Part shown: piece after piece, positions 18,379 through 24,255 of the stretch
How positions within the stretch are numbered: position 1 is the first letter of the stretch
Layout of the letters: each line of letters starts with the position of its first letter
Source: a virus
DNA length: 24,255 bases
Virus record (IMG/VR): IMGVR_UViG_3300046655_000618
Coordinates: 1-24,255 of that record
Reading direction: 5' to 3' (one strand)
Notes under the pieces: generated by a model
What the model was told of the DNA's origin: nothing
Databases searched by the model: none
What the model saw: only the letters and a program-made list of their open reading frames with translations
Program-made: the position numbers and the translations under genes

Positions 18379-20430
18379 ATGGCTAATACAGATAAAAACA
18401 TTACCATACGCCCACGCACAGGTGATAACTCACTAAATCCTGTTATAGAATTTGACGGCGCCAGTGGCAGTACTGGTGCTCAGCAAATTACTTTAACTGT
18501 TTTACCGGATGATGATGGTACTCTAATTTTAGCAGGCTCAGGCGGTGATATTTTTGAAATTACAGATAATGGTATATACAGCGCAGAAGTAACCGGAGAT
18601 CTTAGAGTAAGCGGAACAATAGTTGCAAGCACTGGATTAACTATAGGGTCAGATACTATAGCAGAATATGTATCAGATACTGTAGGTGCAATGATTAGTG
18701 GCGGGTCCCAATCAGGTATTACAGTTGACTATCTCGATGCTGATAACACAATTGATTTTAATGTAGATGATTTTAGTATAACACTAACTGGCGATGTAGC
18801 AGGAACAGGTACAGTTACTAATTTAGGAAATGTAAGTTTTGCTGCTACTATACAAGCAGATAGTGTTGCATTAGGTACAGACACTACTGGTAACTATATG
18901 TCAGGTATATCAGGAACTGCTAATGAAGTAGAAGTTACACATACAGCAGGCGAAGGATCGTCAGCTACAGTCGGATTGCCTGATAGTGTCTCAATCACAA
19001 GTAATCTTACACTAGGGGGATATCTTGCAGGCCCTACAAGTTTTACAATAGACCCGTCAACAGTAGGTGATGATACTGGTACAGTTATTATTGCCGGTAA
19101 CTTAACAGTTAACGGTACAACAACACAGGTAAATTCTACAACTGTTAATATTGCAGATAATAACATACTTCTTAATTCTAATCACTCAGGTCCACCCACT
19201 GCAAATGCAGGAATAACAGTTGAAAGAGGCTCAGTAGTAGATGCATTATTGCAATGGAACGAAGGAAGTGATTATTGGGAATTATCTGGACCAGGAACTA
19301 CTACAGGAAGAATACTTACAACAGGTGACGAAGGCACAGGCAATGGATTAGATGCTGATACACTAGATAGTCAAGAAGGTACTTATTACTTAGACCATAC
19401 TAATTTTACTAACGTGCCAGATCCTGTGGTAACTGTAACACTTACAGGAGCAGTAACAGGCACCGCAACTGCTACATTAACTAATTTAGGTAATGCAACA
19501 GCAACGGTTGCTACAACTGCTACTAGTGATCCAACACTAACTCTTAGTGGTGATGTATCTGGTTCAGCTACTTTTACTAACTTAGGCAATGCTACTCTTA
19601 CTGCTACTGTAGCAAATGATAGTCATACTCACGCTTTCAATAATCTTACGAGTAAGACAAGCGGTACTGGAGATTATGCTACAACAGGCGATTTACAGTC
19701 TGGTAAAGGAAGCGGCGGTGTAGCAATGACCATTAATGACGGTTATGGTAATGCTAACTTAACATTTAATCATAGAAACGGGACACCAGAACAAGCCGGT
19801 AATGCTGCTAGAATAGAAGTTAACACTGATAGTACTTCAGGTGCTAGTATGAATTTTGAAGTTAAGTCAAATGTCGCAGCTAATAGTGCTATCCAAACAA
19901 CTACAATTCTTAATTTAGCAGAAACAAATTCAACCTTTTCTACAAACTTATTGCCTTCTGCAAATAACACTAAAAATTTAGGAGCATCTGGAACAGTATG
20001 GAATACAGTTTATGCTACGTTGTTTAATGGTACAGCACTTGAGGCATACTATGCTGACCTTGCTGAAAATTATCTAGGTGATAAAAAATACGAACCAGGT
20101 ACAGTAGTTGTGTTTGGCGGTTCGGAAGAAGTTACTACAACAGATCAAAAAGGTAATTTTAGAATTGCCGGAGTTGTATCAACCGATGCTGCTTACTTAA
20201 TGAACAGTGGTCTTGAAGGCGACACAGTAATGCCAATAGCACTTCAGGGTCGAGTACCATGCAAAGTTATAGGCAAAGTTGAAAAGGGAGATATGTTAGT
20301 TACTAGTGCAATTTCAGGATATGCAATGGTTGACAATAGACCAAGTGTAGGTACTGTAATAGGTAAAGCAGTTGGTACTAAGGATACTAGTGATAAAGGT
20401 GTAGTTGAAGTTGTAGTAGGTAGATCCTAA
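18379..20430 (+). CDS. Fibre-like structural protein with conserved N-terminal and ADLAE-type C-terminal domains (683 aa)
   Basis: A complete gene that starts on the base after the stop of the giant gene, with AAGGA upstream. The N-terminus (MANTDKNITIRP, PVIEFDGASG, ITLTVLPDDDGTL, about residues 1-65) resembles the conserved start of many cyanophage tail-fibre proteins and probably mediates attachment. Middle: LTGDVAGTGTVTNLG repeats, one AGITVERG...LQWNEG...W module (about 240-302), LDADTLDSQEGTYYLDH (about 324-340) and an S-HTH-AF motif (His416, His418). Then comes an LGASGTVWNTVYA motif, and from residue 559 a domain with ADLAENY, KYEPGTVVVFGG, IAGVVSTDAAYLMN and LQGRVPCKV. This C-terminal domain recurs in phage fibre proteins; I recall it as a fibre-end domain but cannot assign a catalytic role. 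Likely a second virion appendage protein, perhaps a partner of the giant fibre. Confidence 0.8.
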   Translation: MANTDKNITIRPRTGDNSLNPVIEFDGASGSTGAQQITLTVLPDDDGTLILAGSGGDIFEITDNGIYSAEVTGDLRVSGTIVASTGLTIGSDTIAEYVSDTVGAMISGGSQSGITVDYLDADNTIDFNVDDFSITLTGDVAGTGTVTNLGNVSFAATIQADSVALGTDTTGNYMSGISGTANEVEVTHTAGEGSSATVGLPDSVSITSNLTLGGYLAGPTSFTIDPSTVGDDTGTVIIAGNLTVNGTTTQVNSTTVNIADNNILLNSNHSGPPTANAGITVERGSVVDALLQWNEGSDYWELSGPGTTTGRILTTGDEGTGNGLDADTLDSQEGTYYLDHTNFTNVPDPVVTVTLTGAVTGTATATLTNLGNATATVATTATSDPTLTLSGDVSGSATFTNLGNATLTATVANDSHTHAFNNLTSKTSGTGDYATTGDLQSGKGSGGVAMTINDGYGNANLTFNHRNGTPEQAGNAARIEVNTDSTSGASMNFEVKSNVAANSAIQTTTILNLAETNSTFSTNLLPSANNTKNLGASGTVWNTVYATLFNGTALEAYYADLAENYLGDKKYEPGTVVVFGGSEEVTTTDQKGNFRIAGVVSTDAAYLMNSGLEGDTVMPIALQGRVPCKVIGKVEKGDMLVTSAISGYAMVDNRPSVGTVIGKAVGTKDTSDKGVVEVVVGRS

Positions 20431-20861
20431 AAGAGCTCGATCATTTTAAAAACTGTTTCTAACTTAGCCCTATTAATTTTACTATTAAGAGTATTACGCA
20501 AGCCTTGGTGCAAAGGCTTTGGCCAGTGATTAAATTTTACCCAAGCATAACCAGTGTGTTCGCCATTTAGATTAGGTATAAACTCTTTCTCGATTACACA
20601 AAGATATGTATGAAATTGAAAATGCTTATCACTGCTAATAAATGTTTCTAATGGAATTGTTTTTTTAATAGTAGGCAAACTTCCTATCTCTTCTACTATT
20701 TCACGCTTTAAACCTTCCCACGGTGTTTCTGAACTTTCATTTGTTCCACCAACAATACCCCATTGATTATTTCTTTTACTGCCATTTCTATACAGCAATA
20801 AAAATCTATTTGTGTCTAATGTATAAAATAAAGCACCGCTACAGGTAATATCACTCGTCAT
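20427..20861 (-). CDS. Nudix hydrolase (MutT/NudE-like), 144 aa
   Basis: The Nudix box is complete: G-x5-E-x7-REIVEEIG, about residues 39-60 counting from the chosen start. It carries the REVxEExG-type Glu residues that bind the divalent metal in this family. The preceding LLLYRNGS...NNQWGIVGG is the usual strand leading to the box. Family members hydrolyse nucleoside diphosphates linked to another group X; the substrate cannot be read from sequence, and T4 has an unrelated-position homologue, nudE. Start: I prefer ATG at 20861, 8 bases after the gp15 stop, giving MTSDITCSG. An in-frame ATG at 20894 would add 11 residues and overlap gp15 by 25 bases. Its AGGA sits only 2 bases before that ATG, and neither start has an ideal ribosome site. 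Last gene of the gp14-gp15-Nudix cluster; its TAG stop overlaps the stop of the convergent fibre gene. Confidence 0.85.
   Translation of the reverse strand: MTSDITCSGALFYTLDTNRFLLLYRNGSKRNNQWGIVGGTNESSETPWEGLKREIVEEIGSLPTIKKTIPLETFISSDKHFQFHTYLCVIEKEFIPNLNGEHTGYAWVKFNHWPKPLHQGLRNTLNSKINRAKLETVFKMIELF
20500..20519. other. Short hairpin near the convergent gene ends
   Basis: AAGCCTT (20500-20506) and AAGGCTT (20513-20519) form a perfect 7-bp stem with a 6-base loop, inside the 3' part of the Nudix gene. No T-run follows on either strand, so a classical terminator is not supported. It may be chance in coding sequence, or a weak mRNA end structure for the convergent fibre transcript. Confidence 0.25.
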
Positions 20862-20869
20862 ACAAGTAA

Positions 20870-22282
20870 TTATACTTCTAAGGAAAGTCTCCATGTTCCT
20901 ACTGGATATTCACCATCAATGCTTAATAACCAAGATCCGTCTGCATATCGATACTGTATACTTGTGTTTAAATTTGTTGTATAGGTAATTGTAGTTGACT
21001 CACTTGCATCAAACACAATAATCCATTTAGCGCCATCCCATTCTATTATATCGTTTGCACTAGCTACAAAGTTAGTATTATCATTATTCTTCCATGCCAC
21101 TGCGCCTTCGACAGCACTAGTATTGCCAATATCGCCGAGTAATAGTAAACGAACTCCGGCGGCCTTTACTGTCGTAGGATTAAAGGTACTAGGATCAATA
21201 ATAAAATCTACACTTGTTCTGCCACTAATAATAGTATCTTGAGGAAAACTATCCGAATCCCAAGAAATATTTAAAACTGTTTCGTTTAGAGGATTGAGGC
21301 TAATTGTACCTGTTGGTGTTGCTGATGAATCTTTATTATTCAGATATATTCTTGATATATCGGCTGTAAACTTACCAGGTTGGGTTTCAAATATATCATT
21401 CCAATTTATTGTACCTAAACTACCTTTATGTATTATTTTTGCGGTAGTACCTTCAACATAGATTGCATAATTTAAATAGTTTACATTAGCCATTTGGCTT
21501 GATATCTCTGTAACTGCTTTTCTGCCACTTGCTGTCTCTGTTACTCCAGCTGTAATTCCGTCATCGTATGCATTTACTTGAGGTTGAGTAATTCCAGATT
21601 CAATATCACCAGTAGTTTCATCAAATAAACTTGTAATAATATTTTGTATTACACCTAAACGTTTTACCTTTGCAGGTGGTGAAATATAGATTGGAATAAT
21701 AAAACTAAGCGTAGCTATATCTACTTCACTTTCGATCCCTACTGGTACAGTTCTATTACTCCAGTTAATATTTTCTAATTCTAGTGTAGTAATACTTGTC
21801 CAGTCAATAAAATTATCTGTAGTCTGTAATTCTAGTGTAGGATTAAACCATACACCTATTTGTTCTATAATTTGTAATTTTTGATCTGTATTACTTGTCC
21901 ATACATCAACATTTGCTTTAAGTGTAAATGGAGTTGGCATTAAGCGTTCAACGGTATAATTTTTGCCTTGGGTATTAAGATATTCGTTTGCATTTTCATC
22001 AAACTCTCTTTCTTTAATATTGATTTTATTTACAAAAGATGGATCTTGTGTTCGTTCTCTATCTTGATCTAACCCTGTTATATAAACACTCATTCGTGGA
22101 ACACTTGGTAATTTATTTTCAGAATTATCTCTAATTAAGTTTGCTACTTGTCTGGTCAAATCGCCATACATAACTGGCACAGTAGTTATTTTTCCTTTAC
22201 CGTCCTTGACCGGAAAGTTGCTCATTATACGCATTAGCTGTGTAATATAGCGCCTAATTTGTCCATCATAAAAATGTTGCAT
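20870..22282 (-). CDS. gp15: Tail sheath stabiliser / tail completion protein, T4 gp15-like, with C-terminal extension (470 aa)
   Basis: The first 220 residues follow T4 gp15. They open with FYDGQIRRYITQLMRIMSNF (T4: FYNSSFRRYATLMGDLFSNI), then VPVMYGDL, the P-RMSVYITGLDQDRERT segment, ERLMPTPFTLKANVDVWT and QKLQIIEQIGVWFNP (T4: NPSPIKMIYELSIFTRYEDD, QIVEQILPYFQP), and end near IPIYISPPAK. In T4, gp15 forms a ring on top of the tail tube and sheath and connects it to the neck. T4 gp15 is about 272 residues; here roughly 235 extra residues follow, with beta-rich character and WDGAKW and YADGSW motifs near the end (413-452). The start ATG shares one base with the gp14 stop (TAATG), suggesting translational coupling, and AAAGG lies upstream. 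Assignment by recognised residue patterns, not by a search. Confidence 0.85.
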   Translation of the reverse strand: MQHFYDGQIRRYITQLMRIMSNFPVKDGKGKITTVPVMYGDLTRQVANLIRDNSENKLPSVPRMSVYITGLDQDRERTQDPSFVNKINIKEREFDENANEYLNTQGKNYTVERLMPTPFTLKANVDVWTSNTDQKLQIIEQIGVWFNPTLELQTTDNFIDWTSITTLELENINWSNRTVPVGIESEVDIATLSFIIPIYISPPAKVKRLGVIQNIITSLFDETTGDIESGITQPQVNAYDDGITAGVTETASGRKAVTEISSQMANVNYLNYAIYVEGTTAKIIHKGSLGTINWNDIFETQPGKFTADISRIYLNNKDSSATPTGTISLNPLNETVLNISWDSDSFPQDTIISGRTSVDFIIDPSTFNPTTVKAAGVRLLLLGDIGNTSAVEGAVAWKNNDNTNFVASANDIIEWDGAKWIIVFDASESTTITYTTNLNTSIQYRYADGSWLLSIDGEYPVGTWRLSLEV

Positions 22283-23433
22283 TAATTATCTGCCTTTGGT
22301 TTTAGAGCTTTACTAACAGCTTGACGCTCGGGTATAGTATCGCCACCTATTGTGTTATTTGCACTATTATTAATAAATCCTGCTTTCAGCGTAGATCTTG
22401 TATTTGAATTTGTAAGTGTTTCACGTAAGTTATCTTCAACCTTAATCCACCTAGTTCCGTCAAATCTAAATAATCTATTAGGCATATAATCTGTTCTTAA
22501 AAAATAGTCTCCAGAATCGTTTGATCCTGGAAATGATATCCCGCTACCAAATGCACTACCGTTAGGAGTTTCTCCGTCACCATAATCAACAAGATAACCA
22601 GAGTATCCGTCTTTCTCTGGAGGACCACTTGTGGTAATGTCTCCACCGCCGTTAGGATTTTCTATTTGCTGTAAGTCAGCAGTTCCGTCAGCATTACGTG
22701 CTATTGTGTAAAAATGACTTGTTTCATATCCACTTAGTGGTGCTTCAACCTCTGCTTGAGCAATTACTGCATTGTTTATCTGCATTTCTTTTTCGTAAGT
22801 AGAAAGCAAGTCACGTAACGTGTTGCTACCTGGTTCTTCCTCATTAGCAGGTAGATCTAATATCTCACTGTATTCCTGACCGTCGTATATTTGTTTTAGT
22901 TTTAGTCTATATAAATGTGGATACCATGTATGACTAAACCCTTCTGAACCTCTACTTACGTCTTCGATTACATAAAATCGTTTTAGTGCAATATCATAAT
23001 CGTTTAGTGCATACTCATCTTTTAAATGTGGCAACTCAATAACATCACCACTTAACGGTTTACGACCTATTGTTTTTACAATACTTCTAATATGCACAGT
23101 CATAAACAATGTATCGTTCGATAAGAACAATCCAAATTGACTTAAATCAAAATCAATGTCTTGTACATTATAAATTGCTCTGTGCGTGTACACATCTGGA
23201 TCATATTTACGATCTCTGTTTTCAAGAAACAACAAATCTTGTATGTTAGTTTCCTTTACAGCATCGTATTGAGGCTGTACTGCATCTGCTTCACCCTCAG
23301 GTAAATTGTTTGATCCAAGATATTTATGGATATGAATGTCGGTTCCCCCAACAGTAAACATTTCTAGAATTTGTCTGTCAATAAATTCATAATCATTACC
23401 GCGCTCGGGTTTATATAAAGATAACTTTGGCAT
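22282..23433 (-). CDS. gp14: Neck / head completion protein, T4 gp14-like, with C-terminal extension (383 aa)
   Basis: The region of about residues 60-190 (numbered from the upstream ATG) matches the T4 gp14 pattern: NIQDLLFLENRDRKYDPDVY, then FGLFLSNDTLFMTV, GDVIELPHLKD (T4: EGDLIYFPMDNSL), then an F-x-V-x-DV segment and HLYRLKLKQIYDG. In T4, gp14 and gp13 form the collar that closes the packaged head before tail joining. T4 gp14 is 256 residues; here about 190 residues follow the core, including GDYFLRTDYMPNRLFRFDGTRW (310-331 region), a motif I recall from cyanophage gp14 proteins. Start: ATGs at 23439 and 23433. I chose 23433 (MPKLSLY) because the upstream ATG overlaps the predicted late promoter and neither has a Shine-Dalgarno sequence. 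The upstream alternative adds only two residues. First gene of the minus-strand cluster. Confidence 0.8.
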   Translation of the reverse strand: MPKLSLYKPERGNDYEFIDRQILEMFTVGGTDIHIHKYLGSNNLPEGEADAVQPQYDAVKETNIQDLLFLENRDRKYDPDVYTHRAIYNVQDIDFDLSQFGLFLSNDTLFMTVHIRSIVKTIGRKPLSGDVIELPHLKDEYALNDYDIALKRFYVIEDVSRGSEGFSHTWYPHLYRLKLKQIYDGQEYSEILDLPANEEEPGSNTLRDLLSTYEKEMQINNAVIAQAEVEAPLSGYETSHFYTIARNADGTADLQQIENPNGGGDITTSGPPEKDGYSGYLVDYGDGETPNGSAFGSGISFPGSNDSGDYFLRTDYMPNRLFRFDGTRWIKVEDNLRETLTNSNTRSTLKAGFINNSANNTIGGDTIPERQAVSKALKPKADN

Positions 23434-23438
23434 ATACA

Positions 23439-23459
23439 TATTTATCGTTACGATAAATA
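23439..23459. promoter_or_regulatory. Perfect inverted repeat forming two divergent T4-type late promoters
   Basis: Arms TATTTATCG (23439-23447) and CGATAAATA (23451-23459) are exact reverse complements around a 3-base loop TTA. Each arm reads outward as GATAAATA, one base from the T4 late promoter core TATAAATA. The plus arm continues as CTATA, also like the longer T4 consensus TATAAATACTATT. With T4-like spacing, the plus start would be about 23464-23465, just before the gp13 ribosome site, and the minus start about 23433, at the gp14 ATG. The palindrome could alternatively be a protein operator or a cruciform. Confidence 0.6.
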
Positions 23460-23465
23460 CTATAC

Positions 23466-23470
23466 GGAGA
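23466..23470 (+). promoter_or_regulatory. Shine-Dalgarno site of gp13
   Basis: GGAGA is followed by 6 bases and then ATG at 23477. It is the strongest ribosome site in the window and fixes the gp13 start. The divergent gp14 has none. Confidence 0.75.
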
Positions 23471-23476
23471 TTTCAT

Positions 23477-24235
23477 ATGAGTAGTTTAAAAACAAAAAAA
23501 CAAGAGGTATTTGATTATGTTAACGCATTTTTAGGCGGAGGCATGATTGATGTTGAACTTGACCCAATACATTACGAAACTGCTTTAACAAAGGCATTAA
23601 CACGTTTTAGACAGCGTTCAGATAATTCAGTTGAAGAATCTTATATGTTTATGCCTACAATTGTAGATACTAATGAATATACGTTACCAAGTGAAGTAAT
23701 TGAAGTGCGTAAGTTATTTCGTAGATCAATTGGATCACGCACCGGCGGCGGTGATGGCGGCTCAATATACGAGCCGTTTAATTTAGCATATACAAATACA
23801 TATCTAATGTCTAGTTCAAACTTAGGGGGATTAGCAACATATGATATGTTTAGCCAATACCAAGAACTAGTAGGCAGAATGTTTGGTTCGTTTATTGAGT
23901 TTAAATGGAATACTTCAACTAAGAAATTAACGTTATTACAGCGTCCTAGATCAACTGAAACACTAATGTTATATTGCTACAATTATCGCCCAGATGAACA
24001 GTTACTTGACGACTATCTAGCAAAACAATGGATTAAAGATTATACACTTGCTGGTTGCAAATATATGCTAGGCGAGGCACGTTCAAAGTTTGCAACTATT
24101 GCTGGACCTCAGGGTGGAAGCACTCTTAATGGTGATACACTTAAAGCAGAAGCACAAACTGAAATGGATAAACTAGAACAAGAAGTTATACAACAAGTAG
24201 CTGGCGGCGCAGGTTATAGTTTCCTAATAGGTTAA
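23477..24235 (+). CDS. gp13: Neck protein, T4 gp13-like (252 aa)
   Basis: Small acidic-basic mixed protein with the gp13 pattern seen in T4-like marine phages. An N-terminal helix (KTKKQEVFDYVNAFLGGGMI) is followed by LDPIHYETALTKALTRFRQRSDNSVEESY (29-57), then NEYTLPSEVIEVRKLFRR (66-83). A C-terminal region follows with QWIKDYTLAGCKYMLGEARSKF (184-205), IAGPQGGSTLNGD (208-220) and a helix ending in EMDKLEQEV before YSFLIG. In T4, gp13 (309 residues) works with gp14 at the portal vertex to complete the head; this version is shorter. It is preceded by a good GGAGA site and the plus-facing late promoter. It is transcribed away from gp14 and gp15, unlike T4, where 13-14-15 are in one direction. 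The following 20 bases carry no recognisable feature. Confidence 0.85.
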   Translation: MSSLKTKKQEVFDYVNAFLGGGMIDVELDPIHYETALTKALTRFRQRSDNSVEESYMFMPTIVDTNEYTLPSEVIEVRKLFRRSIGSRTGGGDGGSIYEPFNLAYTNTYLMSSSNLGGLATYDMFSQYQELVGRMFGSFIEFKWNTSTKKLTLLQRPRSTETLMLYCYNYRPDEQLLDDYLAKQWIKDYTLAGCKYMLGEARSKFATIAGPQGGSTLNGDTLKAEAQTEMDKLEQEVIQQVAGGAGYSFLIG

Positions 24236-24255
24236 AGATCATTGTCGTGTATGTA

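Noticed and set aside
20500-20519. Bidirectional terminator
   Set aside because: The 7-bp stem is perfect but lies inside coding sequence with no T-run on either side; kept only as a low-confidence hairpin.
23321-23328. Minus-strand CATAAATA as a further late promoter
   Set aside because: It lies inside gp14, faces into the gene and has no gene start downstream at a suitable distance; likely chance in AT-rich coding sequence.
1-24255. Diversity-generating retroelement acting on the fibre genes
   Set aside because: No reverse transcriptase, no template/variable repeat pair and no adenine-biased variable region is visible in the window.

Overview
The window is a stretch of an AT-rich, tailed, T4-like (myovirus) bacteriophage genome, most probably from a marine phage. 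The evidence is recognisable homologues of the T4 neck and tail-completion proteins gp13, gp14 and gp15, a Nudix hydrolase, and two fibre-type proteins. The fibre proteins are built from Thr/Ser/Gly/Asn/Asp/Val-rich modules of the kind found in tail fibres of cyanophages and other marine myoviruses. No host-specific gene (photosynthesis gene, tRNA, integrase) is present, so the host (cyanobacterium, SAR11 or another) cannot be decided. No RNA gene, CRISPR array, transposon or origin was seen, and no gap between genes exceeds 40 bases.

Layout. Bases 1-18378 (+) are one uninterrupted reading frame, already open at the first base, so its 5' end lies outside the window; 6125 codons are visible. 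It is a mosaic of at least five recurring module families and ends in a compact non-repetitive domain of about 115 residues. Directly abutting it, 18379-20430 (+) encodes a complete 683-residue fibre-like protein that shares one module family with the giant protein. It has its own conserved N-terminus and a different C-terminal domain. These two genes meet head-on (stops overlapping by 4 bases) with a minus-strand cluster, listed 3' to 5': a Nudix hydrolase (20427-20861), gp15 (20870-22282) and gp14 (22282-23433). A 43-base divergent region separates gp14 from gp13 (23477-24235, +). The last 20 bases contain nothing I can call.

How they work together. gp13 and gp14 close the filled head, and gp15 caps the tail tube and sheath and joins tail to head. 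The two fibre proteins are presumably virion surface appendages for host recognition. All except the Nudix enzyme are late, structural functions. The gp13/gp14 gap holds a perfect inverted repeat whose two arms each read as a T4-type late promoter (CGATAAATA), one facing each way. That would start gp13 and the gp14-gp15-Nudix cluster together. It also predicts that gp14 mRNA begins at, or within a base or two of, its start codon.

The most notable items are the size and modular construction of the giant fibre gene, the symmetric divergent late promoter with a possibly leaderless gp14, the split orientation of neck genes that are co-directional in T4, and the long C-terminal extensions on gp14 and gp15.
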